This document shows positions 18,678 through 27,827 of a stretch of DNA of 64,000 nt, in pieces. The stretch spans positions 122,656-186,655 of the forward strand of contig NZ_MWLK01000015.1 in the NCBI RefSeq assembly GCF_002198715.1. Direction: 5' to 3'. The number at the start of each line of letters is the position of its first letter. Position 1 is the first letter of the stretch. The position numbers were made by a program, and so were the translations under genes. The notes under the pieces were generated by a model. That model ran no database searches. It was not told where the DNA came from and saw only the letters and a program-made list of their open reading frames with translations. The DNA comes from Rhodomicrobium sp. R_RK_3. GTDB taxonomy: Bacteria; Pseudomonadota; Alphaproteobacteria; Rhizobiales; Rhodomicrobiaceae.

Positions 18678-19714
18678 GGCGCGGCCACGCTGGCGAGAAC
18701 GGCGGGCACCAGCGCGCCGATGATCGCGTCGCGGCGCAATTCGTAGATCGGATCGAGGAAAATCCGGTGTGCGATGACTTCGAAGAACACCGCCTGGATG
18801 TCCTCCGGCACGATCATCGCGCGCCCCTCAAGCCACGCCTGTACGCGCGCCGCCTGCACCAGATAGGCCATGCCGCGCGGACTTGCCCCGCCCAGGATCA
18901 GCCTGTTCATGTCCACCCCATCGAGCGCGATGCCGACCTCCTGCGGCCGGGCCAGCCCTTGCCACAGGCTCAGCGTATAGCTCTCGATGGCGGCGCTCGA
19001 GCGGACCGCAAGCTGGATGGCGCGGGCTATGGCGGGCAAGGCGCGGTAGTCGATCAGGCCGTTCGGCAGCGTGCCGACCAGCGCGTCGGTGTCGTGGAAG
19101 ACGGTGTCGAAGATCAGCCGCCGCCGCAGCTCCGGATCGGCCGGCGCGCTGATGCCGACCTCCATGAAGAAGCGGTCGCGGGCGGCGGCGGGCAGCTCGA
19201 AGGTCTCCTCGCGCTCGATGCGGTTGCGGTCGGCGAAGACCTGCAGGAAGGGGAAGGCGAATTCGGTGTTAAAGGCGCTGGTGCTGCGCTCCGTCATGAT
19301 GCGCAAGAGCAGCGAGTGCACCTGCGGGCGGGCGCGGTTGATCTCGTTGAAGAAGAAAATTGCAAGGTCGCCGCCATGGCGGATGGCGGGGCCGTATTCG
19401 ACGCGCGGCTTGCCGTCCGTGTCGATGAAGGCGTGGTAGAGCAAATCGCCCGGCATCAGGTCGACGCTGCCCTCGACGCGCTCGAAAGCGCCGCCGATGA
19501 GCCGCGCCGCCGCCCGCAGAAGCGTCGTCTTGCCGACGCCGACATCGCCTTCGAGCAGCACATGGCCGCGCGCGAAAACCGCGATTATGAGCAGCCGGAT
19601 GGCGCGCGGCTGACCGATGATCACCCGCTCCAGCATTTGCTCGAAGGCGAGCGCGCTTTCGCGGGCCTCCTCAAGCGACATCGCGGCGCCGTGAGGCGCA
19701 TTCTCAAGCTGCAT
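18674..19714 (-). CDS. mxaR: MxaR, MoxR-family AAA+ ATPase
   Basis: 346 residues. Walker A GDVGVGKT at 56-63, Walker B with FFFNEINRA, and AAA_3 features such as the ERSTSAFNTEFAFPF sensor region and the AAA lid. It is the name-giving type of the MoxR family. Its start is separated from mxaI by ~146 bp containing a strong hairpin, and it is followed without gap by mxaSACKLD, so it heads the low-expression maturation part of the operon. Confidence 0.9.
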   Translation of the reverse strand: MQLENAPHGAAMSLEEARESALAFEQMLERVIIGQPRAIRLLIIAVFARGHVLLEGDVGVGKTTLLRAAARLIGGAFERVEGSVDLMPGDLLYHAFIDTDGKPRVEYGPAIRHGGDLAIFFFNEINRARPQVHSLLLRIMTERSTSAFNTEFAFPFLQVFADRNRIEREETFELPAAARDRFFMEVGISAPADPELRRRLIFDTVFHDTDALVGTLPNGLIDYRALPAIARAIQLAVRSSAAIESYTLSLWQGLARPQEVGIALDGVDMNRLILGGASPRGMAYLVQAARVQAWLEGRAMIVPEDIQAVFFEVIAHRIFLDPIYELRRDAIIGALVPAVLASVAAP

Positions 19715-19751
19715 GAAGACCGGCTGCCACAGTTCAAAGTTCGGAGCTGGT

Positions 19752-19784
19752 GGGGAAGGGCGCTTTAATGAAACGCCCTTCCCC
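19752..19784 (-). promoter_or_regulatory. Hairpin between mxaI and mxaR
   Basis: A perfect 11-bp inverted repeat, GGGGAAGGGCG (19752-19762) and CGCCCTTCCCC (19774-19784), with an 11-nt loop that can add three more A-T pairs. It lies 76 nt after the mxaI stop. There is no long T tract on the transcript, so it is more likely an mRNA-stabilising or attenuating structure than a full terminator. Confidence 0.7.
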
Positions 19785-19860
19785 GTGCCGCGTCATCCGC
19801 CCCCAGCTGTCAACGAGGAAGGGGACCGGGAACGGATGGCGATGCAAACCTCTGAGCCGG

Positions 19861-20160
19861 TTACTCCGGGATCTTGCTCACGTCATAGACGAATTTCCCG
19901 GTCTTCTTGAAATGGGCGACCCGCTTGGCGTTGCGCGCTTCCATCGCCTTGATGCTGTCGCCCTGCTTGTTCAGCTCGGCGGCATTGTGCTTGGGGTCGT
20001 ATTTCGAGCCGGCGATCTTTTCGGGATAGCCGGGCTTGGGCTCCCAGCAGACGCCGGGCTCCTTGCAGTTGGTGCCGTCATAGGCGACGGCGGCGCCGGC
20101 CGTCAAAGCGAGCCCGAGCGCCGCGATGGCGAGGCCCTTGAGGCTGATCGATGGTGTCAT
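19861..20160 (-). CDS. mxaI: MxaI, methanol dehydrogenase small (beta) subunit
   Basis: 99 residues from ATG 20160, chosen because AGGAGA lies 8 nt upstream. Signal peptide to about residue 25 (AVA-YDG). The mature part is the typical lysine-rich beta subunit: two cysteines of the disulfide in NCKEPGVCWEPKPGYPE, the stretch KIAGSKYDPKH, and a long charged helix ending in KTGKFVYDV. It wraps around MxaF in the alpha2beta2 enzyme. It marks this enzyme as the Mxa (calcium) type, because XoxF enzymes lack this subunit. Confidence 0.97.
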   Translation of the reverse strand: MTPSISLKGLAIAALGLALTAGAAVAYDGTNCKEPGVCWEPKPGYPEKIAGSKYDPKHNAAELNKQGDSIKAMEARNAKRVAHFKKTGKFVYDVSKIPE

Positions 20161-20209
20161 CAGGCGTTTCTCCTCTTTGCTATGAGGCGGTTTGCCCGCC
20201 CGGTTTGTC

Positions 20210-20797
20210 TCATTTCGGCGGAACGCTGCAGGGCTTCGGCTCCGCCTGGGCCGAGGCCGGCTGCACGGCATCGGGGTTGTAGGGTTTGAAGGCGCGCTTC
20301 TGCTCCTCGCTAAGCCATTCGGCGTCCGCCACCGGGCCGGCGTAGATATGCCGGACCCAGGCGATGACATGCAGCATCTCGTCCAGCGTCAGCGAGCTGT
20401 ATTGTGGACCCATCTGCGCCTGGGCACCGCCATAGATGGTCTCGAACAGACCCTTGTCGGTGACGTTCTTCGGATAGGTCCAGTAGTTGTCGGCAAGGCC
20501 CGGACCGAGCTTGCCCTCGGCATGATGGCCGTGGCAGCCCGAGCAGGCGGTAAGATAGATCTCCTCGCCCTTGGCCATGCATTCGCGCTTCTCCGTATAA
20601 GGATTGACGCCGGTCGCCATGAACTGCTTAACGCCTTCGGTGTCGCGCCCCTCCGGCAGGGCGTAGCTGAAGTCCAGCACCTCGCCCGTCACGGTGTTGC
20701 GGAAGATCGACTCCTGCGCCAGGGCTGAGATGCTGCTCATGGCGAGGAGCGAGACTGCGATGACTGCGCGTTTCATGCTGATCGCATTCCGGCTCAT
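20210..20797 (-). CDS. mxaG: MxaG, cytochrome cL
   Basis: 195 residues if it starts at ATG 20797 (ATGA overlap with mxaJ); ATG 20776 gives a cleaner signal peptide (MKRAVIAVSLL...). One c-type haem motif CSGCH at 85-89 and a Met within GGAQAQMGP (M130) as probable axial ligand. Cytochrome cL is the specific electron acceptor of methanol dehydrogenase in the periplasm. The C-terminal extension with Cys near the end is usual for the family. Confidence 0.95.
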   Translation of the reverse strand: MSRNAISMKRAVIAVSLLAMSSISALAQESIFRNTVTGEVLDFSYALPEGRDTEGVKQFMATGVNPYTEKRECMAKGEEIYLTACSGCHGHHAEGKLGPGLADNYWTYPKNVTDKGLFETIYGGAQAQMGPQYSSLTLDEMLHVIAWVRHIYAGPVADAEWLSEEQKRAFKPYNPDAVQPASAQAEPKPCSVPPK

Positions 20798-21666
20798 GAA
20801 CGGCTCGGCTGCGCGATCAGCGGAAAGCCTTCATCCTTCAGCACCGCCTCGATCTCCGGCTTGGCCTTGGCCAGCGCCGCCTCGATCTCGCCGAGCAATT
20901 GCGTGTCGCCCTTGCGCACGGCGATGGACTGGTCGAAGTGATGCGGGATCTTGCGCCCATCGGCGGCGACATTGTCGTCGGGGATGAGGACGAGCCGCAG
21001 CTCCTTCTCCGCCTTGACGTAACGGGCGATGTCGGGGCCGAAATGCACGGCGACATCGGCCTTGCCTTCCTTCACCTCGCGGACCATGCGGCGCGGATCG
21101 ATGCGGGTGTATTTGTTTCGCCGGTCTTTGAAATCGGTCAGCGAATGCATGTAGTTGAAATGCACGTTGAACAGCCCGACCTGCTCCATCATCGTCTGCA
21201 CCGGCGTGCCGGGCACGAAGCCGATATGGCTGGCCTCGACCAGATCCTCGCTCTTCCAGTTCTGGATGTTGAGCTTGGTATCGGCGCGCGTCACGAAGAC
21301 GTAGCCGCTGCGGTAATAGGGCGTCGTCGTCAGCACGCGCTCGTCGCCGGCATCGAGGCCCATGACGACGTCGCAGCGCTGCTTGTCGAGCCAGTCGCGC
21401 ACCAGATAGATGGCGGGCTGGTCGGTCCACACGAAGACCGGCTTGCGCCCCATGGTCTTGGCGATGATCGCGGCCGCCTTGTTCTCGAAGCCGGAGCCGT
21501 CCTTGCTGGAATAGGGCGCTTCGATCTCCGACGCGCAGATGCGCAGGATGCCGGGATCGGGAAGCGTGGCTTGCGTCTTGGTCTCTTGCGCCGCGGCCGG
21601 AAGCAGCATCGCGGACAACAGCGCGGCGCCGAGAACGGGCCGCAGGAATGGCAATGAATGCGTCAT
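20794..21666 (-). CDS. mxaJ: MxaJ, periplasmic solute-binding-type protein
   Basis: 290 residues with a signal peptide (cut near residue 26, AAA-QE). The rest is a family-3 solute-binding fold (LRICASEIEAPYSSKDGSGFENKAA split over two strands). MxaJ is required for active methanol dehydrogenase, probably as a chaperone or assembly factor for the alpha and beta subunits. It sits between mxaF and mxaG as in all classical mxa clusters; a GC-rich hairpin separates it from mxaF. Confidence 0.93.
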   Translation of the reverse strand: MTHSLPFLRPVLGAALLSAMLLPAAAQETKTQATLPDPGILRICASEIEAPYSSKDGSGFENKAAAIIAKTMGRKPVFVWTDQPAIYLVRDWLDKQRCDVVMGLDAGDERVLTTTPYYRSGYVFVTRADTKLNIQNWKSEDLVEASHIGFVPGTPVQTMMEQVGLFNVHFNYMHSLTDFKDRRNKYTRIDPRRMVREVKEGKADVAVHFGPDIARYVKAEKELRLVLIPDDNVAADGRKIPHHFDQSIAVRKGDTQLLGEIEAALAKAKPEIEAVLKDEGFPLIAQPSRS

Positions 21667-21738
21667 GGGAACCTCGTGGCGGCGGCTGACCTCGGCCGCG
21701 TCTCATCGGGCAATCGGGCGAATGTCGAGCTTGGAGAG

Positions 21739-21777
21739 GGGCCGCCGCGCCCGCGCCTGGGCAGAGCGCGGCGGCCC
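21739..21777 (-). promoter_or_regulatory. Hairpin between mxaF and mxaJ
   Basis: A perfect 12-bp stem, GGGCCGCCGCGC (21739-21750) and GCGCGGCGGCCC (21766-21777), with a 15-nt loop, begins 8 nt after the mxaF stop. No T tract follows. It could protect the mxaF message from 3' decay and reduce read-through, giving more MxaF than downstream products. Confidence 0.7.
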
Positions 21778-21785
21778 GGATGCCT

Positions 21786-23666
21786 TTACTCGTACTCGCC
21801 GACCTTCACGTCCGTGTAGGGGCTCTTGCCGTCGAGCGAGAACACCATCACGCCGCCGCCCATCTGGGTGTAGTTGGCCAGCTTCTTGAATGCGCCCACC
21901 GCGCCGAGGCCCGCCGTCGGGTCCTGCAGGTCGAAGACGAGGCCCACGCCCGGCCAGCCGCCGACGCCGTACATGATGGCGATATATTGCGTGCCTTCAT
22001 GGGTGTAAGTCATCGGATGGCCGATCGCGCCGGAGGGAAGCTTGAACTTCCAGAGCAGGTCGCCGGTGCGGCTGTCGCGCGCCTTGATGAAGCCGTCGAG
22101 CGTGCCGTAGAAGACCAGGTTGCCGGCCGTGGCGAGCGTGCCGCCCCAGACCGAGAAGCGCTCCATTTTCTCCCACTTATACTCGCCGGAGACCGCGTTA
22201 TAGGCCTTGATCTGGCCGAGGCCTTCATATTCGGCGCGGTTGCCCTTCGGGCCGGGATACATCCACAAGGTCGCGCCGACGAAGAACTGGCCGGCCCGGT
22301 AAGGCAGCATGAACGGTTCCCAGTCCATGCAGATGTGGTTGATGCCCATGAAGAAGAGCTGCTTGTCCGGGTCGTAGCTGTCATGGCCCTGGTTGTGATA
22401 GCCCATGGCCGAGGGACAGATCTCGCGCGCCCGGTGATCCATGCGGGTGCCGAATTCGCTGTCGCGGACCGGGATGCCCGTCTTCAGGTCGACCGTCTTC
22501 ACCCAGTTGACCGTATCGTCCAGCTTGTTGGCCGAGACCAGGTCGCCGTTCTCGCGGTCGAGCGTGTAGACGATGCCGTTGCGATCGGGATGGGTGAGGA
22601 GCTTGCGATCCTTGCCGTCCTTGTCCTTCTGGTCGGAGAGCATCATGACGTTGACGCCGGCGTAGTCCCATTCGTCATGCGGGGTCTTCTGGTAGCCGAA
22701 CTTGGCCTCGCCGGTATCGATGTCGCGGCCCCAGATCGTCATCGTCCATTTATTGTCGCCCGGGCGCATGGTCTCGTTCCAGGGCGCGGGATTGCCGGAG
22801 CCGTAATAGAACAGGTTGGTGATCGGGTCGAAGGCGTACCAGCCCCAGTTCGTGCCGCCGCCGATCTTCCAGGCGTCGCCTTCCCAGGTCTTGGTGCCGA
22901 GGCCCGACTGGCCGTAATGCGGGTTCTTGATGTTGAAATCCTTGCCCAGGCGCAGATCGGAGTCCGGGCCGGTGGCATAGGCGCGCCATTTCTGCTCGCC
23001 GGTGCGCACGTCGTAGGCCGTCACATAGCCGCGCACGCCAAGCTCGGCGCCGGATGAGCCGACCAGCACGACGTTCTTGACCACGTAAGGCGCGATGGTC
23101 AGCGTGGAGCCGACCTTGATGTCGGAATTCTCGACCTTCCAGACTTCCTCGCCCGTATCGGCGTTCAGCGCCACGACATGGCCGTCGAGCTGGGTCTTCA
23201 GGATCAGCGACGGCGTTCCTCCCTCGCCCGGCCAGTAGCCGAGGCCCCGGTTGACAAGGTCGCAGCAGGCGACGGCGCGGGCGGCCGGGTCCTGCTTGGG
23301 CTTGTGCTGCCAGACGATCTTGCCGGGGTCCTTCAGGTCGAGCGCAAAAGTGTTGTTGGGGAAGGAGGTATGCACATACATCTTGCCGCCCACGACCAGC
23401 GGTGTGCCCTCATGGCCGTGCAGCAGGCCGGTCGAGAATGACCACGACGCGCGCAGCCCCTTGACGGTGTCGGCGTTGATCTGGGTGGCTTTGCTAAAAT
23501 TGTTGGCGTTGTAGTTCTTGCCGGTGATCGGCCAGTTTTCCTCCGATTGCGACAGCTCGACGAGCTTGTCATTGGCGACGGCCGCGCCGGGTCCGGTGAG
23601 CGTGGCGCAAGCCAGCGCCACGGACATGGCGACGGAGTTCAAGAGGTGACGTTGTAAAAAGGTCAT
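21786..23666 (-). CDS. mxaF: MxaF, PQQ-dependent methanol dehydrogenase large (alpha) subunit, calcium type
   Basis: 626 residues, the usual MxaF length. Start ATG 23666 has GAGG 9 nt upstream; an ATG 9 nt earlier is less well placed. Signal peptide to about residue 31 (AVA-NDK). An eight-bladed quinoprotein propeller follows. Visible active-site features: vicinal disulfide Cys134-Cys135 (VACCD), PQQ-stacking Trp in GTNWGW, Asn in GNPAPW as metal ligand, and the catalytic Asp334 in DEWDYAG. Residue 336 is Ala where lanthanide-dependent XoxF has Asp, so this is the Ca enzyme. It oxidises methanol to formaldehyde in the periplasm and gives electrons to MxaG. Confidence 0.98.
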   Translation of the reverse strand: MTFLQRHLLNSVAMSVALACATLTGPGAAVANDKLVELSQSEENWPITGKNYNANNFSKATQINADTVKGLRASWSFSTGLLHGHEGTPLVVGGKMYVHTSFPNNTFALDLKDPGKIVWQHKPKQDPAARAVACCDLVNRGLGYWPGEGGTPSLILKTQLDGHVVALNADTGEEVWKVENSDIKVGSTLTIAPYVVKNVVLVGSSGAELGVRGYVTAYDVRTGEQKWRAYATGPDSDLRLGKDFNIKNPHYGQSGLGTKTWEGDAWKIGGGTNWGWYAFDPITNLFYYGSGNPAPWNETMRPGDNKWTMTIWGRDIDTGEAKFGYQKTPHDEWDYAGVNVMMLSDQKDKDGKDRKLLTHPDRNGIVYTLDRENGDLVSANKLDDTVNWVKTVDLKTGIPVRDSEFGTRMDHRAREICPSAMGYHNQGHDSYDPDKQLFFMGINHICMDWEPFMLPYRAGQFFVGATLWMYPGPKGNRAEYEGLGQIKAYNAVSGEYKWEKMERFSVWGGTLATAGNLVFYGTLDGFIKARDSRTGDLLWKFKLPSGAIGHPMTYTHEGTQYIAIMYGVGGWPGVGLVFDLQDPTAGLGAVGAFKKLANYTQMGGGVMVFSLDGKSPYTDVKVGEYE

Positions 23667-23769
23667 CCCGCACATCCTCGACGTTTCCAGGGGTGGTAAG
23701 GGCCGTTCTCGGCGAGCCCTCGTTCTTTTCGGCGCCGCGGCGCAGGCATGCCACGTAACCAGCCGATAC

Positions 23770-23799
23770 AGGCTAGCGGCAGGTCCGACGGAATGTCTT
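23770..23799 (-). promoter_or_regulatory. mxaF: Candidate mxaF promoter
   Basis: On the minus strand AAGACA (23799-23794) is followed after 18 nt by TAGCCT (23775-23770). This resembles the AAGACA ... TAGAAA elements reported for mxaF of Methylobacterium. It lies about 100 bp before the mxaF start. The -35-like hexamer is preceded by CTGGCAATCC and then by a 20-bp palindrome. Transcript mapping would be needed for proof. Confidence 0.55.
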
Positions 23800-23804
23800 G
23801 AGGA

Positions 23805-23860
23805 GGATTGCCAGAAAGTCTCGGGAACTTGTTCCCGAGGGGCGGCGCAATTGTTCCGAG
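23805..23860. promoter_or_regulatory. Operator-like palindrome and half-site upstream of mxaF
   Basis: CTCGGGAAC-TT-GTTCCCGAG (23820-23839) is a perfect 9+9 palindrome. A half-site TTGTTCCGAG (23851-23860) repeats TTGTTCCCGAG (23829-23839), the starts being 22 nt apart, about two helical turns. GGATTGCCAG (23805-23814) abuts the palindrome, with a mirror copy CTGGCAATCC at 23920-23929. The location upstream of the -35-like box suits binding of an activator such as the adjacent response regulator. Confidence 0.6.
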
Positions 23861-24029
23861 ATAGGGGAGATTTGCTGGAAAAGCTAATATAAATTCCAAT
23901 CCGCAACAAGTTCTTTTCCCTGGCAATCCGGCTGGCCTGGCCTAGAATTGGTCTCATCCACCTCCCGGCGTTGCCTTGCTCGAAGAGTGGGAGGCCGGCA
24001 TCGGACATCGATCAAGATTGCGGGCATTG
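23840..24029. promoter_or_regulatory. Rest of the mxaF / sensor kinase divergent intergenic region
   Basis: AT-rich core near 23876-23895 (AAAAGCTAATATAAATTCC) surrounded by GC-rich DNA. CTGGCAATCC at 23920-23929 points toward the kinase gene, with TAGAAT 12 nt further on as a possible -10. No gene is supported here. Confidence 0.45.
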
Positions 24030-25454
24030 ATGGACGTTCAAATGCGGCTGCCGCGCGGCTCCGCCCTTCGCCTCCGTCGCACGCCCTCGCTCCGGCTGCG
24101 CCTCTTGCTGACCTTCGTCTCGCTGAACCTGCTGGCGGGCGCGGTCGCCTGCGCGGTGATGATCTGGAATGCGCGCGAGGCGACCCGCGTCGAAATGCGG
24201 GCCTCGCTTGAAATCGCCGAGCGCTTCGTCAAGGAGACCGTGAGCCGTTTCGGCCCGTCCACGTCGGGCGGGGCGATGCTCAGCAATCTGCCGCTGCATC
24301 TCAATCTGGTCCGCCATGTGCGCATCGCCATTCTCGACAATGCGGGCGATCTGAAAGTCATGCTGCCGGACGCCCGCGAGGCGCACGGAGACGAAGATGA
24401 CCAAGCTCCGCTTTGGTTCGCGCGCCTGCTGTCCATGAGCACCGAAAGCCGGTATGTGCCCGTCGTGGCGGAAGGGCGGCGTGTCGGCACGGTGGTGATC
24501 ATGGGCGAGCCGGGGGACGAGGCCGCCGAGGTCTGGCAGGATTTCTCGACGCTGGCCGTGGTTGCGGTCTGCATCAACATCCTGATCTTCATCCTGTTCT
24601 ATTTCACCATGGGCCGCATCCTGAACCCGCTGACCAGCTTTTCCGACGGCCTCAAGGATCTCGAACACGGCCATTACCGTTCGCGCCTGCCACGCCCGTC
24701 CATACGCGAGATGGCCGCGATTGCCGACCGCTTCAACGCGCTCGGCACGGCCCTGGAGGAGGCGCGGCAGGAGAATGGCCGCCTCTACCACGCGCTGATC
24801 CATTTGCAGGACGAGGAGCGCAAGCAGATCGCCGCCGACCTGCATAATGAGTTCGGCCAATGCCTGTTCGCGATCAAGGCGAACGCCTCCTCGATCGAGG
24901 CGCTGCAAGCCGGTGCGGAGCCGGCACGCGCCGATGTCGCCGAGCGGGCGCGCTCAATCCTGTCCATCACTGAGCGGCTGCAGGGTTTGAACCGCAGCCT
25001 CTTGAAAAAATTGCGCCCCTCGGCATTCGGCCATGCCTCGCTCGCGGAATTGCTCGACGACCTGATGAAGGATTTCCGCCGCCATCACCAGGGCATCGCC
25101 TTCGTGCTGAATGCCGGGCCGCTCCGGCGTTCCTATGGCGAAGCCATCGATCTCAGCGTCTATCGCTGCGTGCAGGAGGGGCTGACCAACAGCGTGCGCC
25201 ATGCCATGGCGCAGGCCATCGAGGTTCGCGTCGGCGATGATGCCATACCCGCGCAGGCCCTGCGCATCGAGATCCGCGATGACGGACAAGGCCTCGGCAG
25301 CGCCGATCTGAACGGTTTTGGCCTCCGCAGCATGCGCGAGCGCGTCCGTTCGCTCGGCGGCGATTGCCTGATCGAAGGGGCAAAGCCGATAGGCACGCGG
25401 CTGCTGATCACGCTGCCGCATGCAACGGACAGCATGAGAGAGGAAGTTGCATGA
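24030..25454 (+). CDS. Sensor histidine kinase (HisKA_3/NarX-like), probable MxaY-type regulator of mxaF
   Basis: About 474 residues from ATG 24030; no strong ribosome site is visible and the start is uncertain. A membrane segment (about 20-40), a periplasmic sensor part, a second membrane segment (about 175-197), a HAMP-like linker, then HisKA_3 dimerisation with the phospho-acceptor His272 in ADLHNEFGQ, and a GHKL ATPase ending GLRSMRERVRSLGG. It is divergent from mxaF, the position of MoxY/MxaY kinases in Paracoccus and other methylotrophs. It overlaps its response regulator by 4 nt. A close paralogue is at 31555-33048. Signal unknown. Confidence 0.85.
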   Translation: MDVQMRLPRGSALRLRRTPSLRLRLLLTFVSLNLLAGAVACAVMIWNAREATRVEMRASLEIAERFVKETVSRFGPSTSGGAMLSNLPLHLNLVRHVRIAILDNAGDLKVMLPDAREAHGDEDDQAPLWFARLLSMSTESRYVPVVAEGRRVGTVVIMGEPGDEAAEVWQDFSTLAVVAVCINILIFILFYFTMGRILNPLTSFSDGLKDLEHGHYRSRLPRPSIREMAAIADRFNALGTALEEARQENGRLYHALIHLQDEERKQIAADLHNEFGQCLFAIKANASSIEALQAGAEPARADVAERARSILSITERLQGLNRSLLKKLRPSAFGHASLAELLDDLMKDFRRHHQGIAFVLNAGPLRRSYGEAIDLSVYRCVQEGLTNSVRHAMAQAIEVRVGDDAIPAQALRIEIRDDGQGLGSADLNGFGLRSMRERVRSLGGDCLIEGAKPIGTRLLITLPHATDSMREEVA

Positions 25455-26083
25455 CCCGCGTCCTGATCATTGATGATCATCCCATCGTCATGGAGGGCTG
25501 CCAGAGATTGCTTCGGGATGCGGGCGTTTGCGAAATCGCCGAGGCAGGATCTCTCGTCGCGGGCTACCGCCTCTACCGTCGAGGCCGTCCGGAGGTGATC
25601 ATCCTCGATCTTTCGCTCAATGGCAGCGACCTGTCGGGTCTCGCCTTCCTGAAGCGGCTGCGCGCGCGAGACAGCGATACGGGGATTCTGATCTTCTCCA
25701 TGCATGGCGAGGCCGTCATCGTCAAACGCGCCATCGAGGCGGGCGCCAACGGCTATTTGCTGAAGGACACATCCTCGGCGGAATTTCTCAAGGCGTTCAA
25801 CCGCGTGCGCGCCGGCCGGCAATATCTGAGCCCGGAGATGGCGGCGGAGATCGCCTTCTTCGGCAGCGGCCGCGGCGCCGACCCGAAAGCCGCCCTCACC
25901 ATCCGCGAGATGGAGATGCTGGCGCTGCTTGCCGACGGCAAATCCTATGGCGACATCGCCGAACAGCTCGGCTTGAGCTACAAAACCGTGGCGAATATCG
26001 CATCGCAGCTCAAGTCCAAGCTGAACGCGCGGTCGTTGCCCGAACTGATCCATCACGCCATCCGCCACACGGCGATGCAGTAG
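25451..26083 (+). CDS. NarL/FixJ-family response regulator, partner of the mxaF-adjacent kinase
   Basis: 210 residues from ATG 25451 with GAGGAAG upstream; overlaps the kinase stop. Receiver domain starts VLIIDDHP, with phospho-acceptor Asp53 in ILDLSLNG and Lys in YLLKDTS. The LuxR-type HTH is at the C-terminus (LTIREMEMLALLADGKSYGDIAEQLG, split here by function: scaffold and recognition helix near SYKTVANIASQLKSKL). Analogous to MoxX/MxaB. It is the best candidate to bind the palindrome before mxaF. Confidence 0.88.
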   Translation: MTRVLIIDDHPIVMEGCQRLLRDAGVCEIAEAGSLVAGYRLYRRGRPEVIILDLSLNGSDLSGLAFLKRLRARDSDTGILIFSMHGEAVIVKRAIEAGANGYLLKDTSSAEFLKAFNRVRAGRQYLSPEMAAEIAFFGSGRGADPKAALTIREMEMLALLADGKSYGDIAEQLGLSYKTVANIASQLKSKLNARSLPELIHHAIRHTAMQ

Positions 26084-26223
26084 AGATCGCCAGCCGTGCC
26101 GCGATGGGACATTGCCCACAAGTCAAGGCACCTTGGAAGCGCGCGTCGTTGGACCGCCTCTCATTGCATGATAAAGCTGGACATGCCGCATGCGGCATCA
26201 AGCCGTTCCTCACGAGGCGTCCG

Positions 26224-26667
26224 ATGCCCCAGCAAGCCCGATATCGCGCACTGAGCCTGTCCGCTTTCGCCTTGGGATGGGCAATGGCGGCCGGTTTTGG
26301 AGCGCAGGCCGGCGAGCCGGCCGACATGTCCTTGGAGCTGAACAAGCTGGAGCCGGGCGATAAGGGCTGCCGGGCCTATATGGTCATCGACAACAAGGCG
26401 GACATCGCCTTTTCCGCCTTCAAGCTCGATCTGGTGGTGTTCCGGCCGGACGGCGTGATCGGCAAGCGCTTCGTACTCGACCTCGCGCCGATCAAGCCGC
26501 GTAAACGGAGCGTTAAGATTTTCAGCATGGACGACACGCCCTGCGACGGCGCGGGCAGTATCCTGATCAATGAGATCGCGGAGTGCCGGTCCGAAAGCGG
26601 GCCGGTCGAGCGTTGCCTGGATCGCCTCGAGGTGCGGTCCTTGTCGCCCGTCCAGTTCACGAAATAG
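26224..26667 (+). CDS. Secreted protein of the ExbB/ExbD operon, function unknown
   Basis: 147 residues from ATG 26224 with GAGG about 9 nt upstream. Signal peptide to about residue 30 (AQA-GEP). The mature part is a small beta-rich domain with four cysteines (CRAYMV, DTPCDG, AECRSE, ERCLDR) able to form two disulfides. Similar small exported proteins often precede exbB in alphaproteobacteria, but no role is established. The spacing to the regulator (140 bp) and to exbB (12 bp) suggests one operon. Confidence 0.75.
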   Translation: MPQQARYRALSLSAFALGWAMAAGFGAQAGEPADMSLELNKLEPGDKGCRAYMVIDNKADIAFSAFKLDLVVFRPDGVIGKRFVLDLAPIKPRKRSVKIFSMDDTPCDGAGSILINEIAECRSESGPVERCLDRLEVRSLSPVQFTK

Positions 26668-26679
26668 CGAGGGTATGCT

Positions 26680-27354
26680 GTGAATCCAGCGTCCGGTATC
26701 GAGGCGGCAGGCGGCGGGCTTTCGGTCATCGAACTTTTGCGTCACGCCGATCCCGTGGTGCAGTTCGTCGTCGCCATCCTGGTATCCTGCTCCATCGCAA
26801 GCTGGGCGCTGATCCTGGAGAAATCCATCCGGCTCAGCCGCTTGAGCATGAAAGTCCGCGAGCTGGAGTCCGTTGCGGCCGCAGCCGGCGCGGCGAATTT
26901 CCAGAGCGGCTCGCTGGCCAGCCTGCTTTGGGCGGCGGCGAGCCAGGAGGATCGCGGCGAGGATGGCGGCCGCGCGGAATTTCAGCAGCGCCTTGAGCGC
27001 TCGATGCGCATGCGCGCCAAGCAGGAATTGCGCCGCGCCGAAAGCGGGCTGTCCTTCCTGGCGACCGTTGGTTCGACGGCGCCGTTTATCGGGCTGTTCG
27101 GCACGGTCTGGGGCATCATGCACAGCTTTTCCGCCATCGCCCAGGCCAAGGACACCAGCCTTGCGGTCGTCGCTCCCGGCATTGCCGAGGCGCTGTTTGC
27201 GACAGCAGTCGGCCTGGTCGCGGCGGTCCCCGCCGTCATCGCCTATAATCAGATTTCCGCGAGCCTGGGCCGTGCCGCCGAGCGCATTGGCGTTGCCGTA
27301 GCGAGCCTGGCGCGTCACTGGTCCAAGAAGCGGGATGTCGTTAAAGCCGCGTAG
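26680..27354 (+). CDS. exbB: ExbB/TolQ/MotA-type proton channel protein
   Basis: 224 residues, starting with GTG 26680 after GCGAGGG. Three membrane helices (about 22-42, 125-150, 160-185), with the conserved GLFGTVWGIMHSF and GIAEALFATAVGLVAAVPAV segments of ExbB. With ExbD it uses the proton gradient to drive TonB. Followed by exbD after 12 nt. Confidence 0.93.
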   Translation: MNPASGIEAAGGGLSVIELLRHADPVVQFVVAILVSCSIASWALILEKSIRLSRLSMKVRELESVAAAAGAANFQSGSLASLLWAAASQEDRGEDGGRAEFQQRLERSMRMRAKQELRRAESGLSFLATVGSTAPFIGLFGTVWGIMHSFSAIAQAKDTSLAVVAPGIAEALFATAVGLVAAVPAVIAYNQISASLGRAAERIGVAVASLARHWSKKRDVVKAA

Positions 27355-27366
27355 GAGCGAGACGGA

Positions 27367-27822
<456 letters not shown>

Positions 27823-27827
27823 TCGGC

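Noticed and set aside
21786-23666. XoxF (lanthanide methanol dehydrogenase)
   Set aside because: The residue two after the catalytic Asp is Ala, mxaI is present and the cluster is mxaFJGIRSACKLD, all of which mark MxaF.
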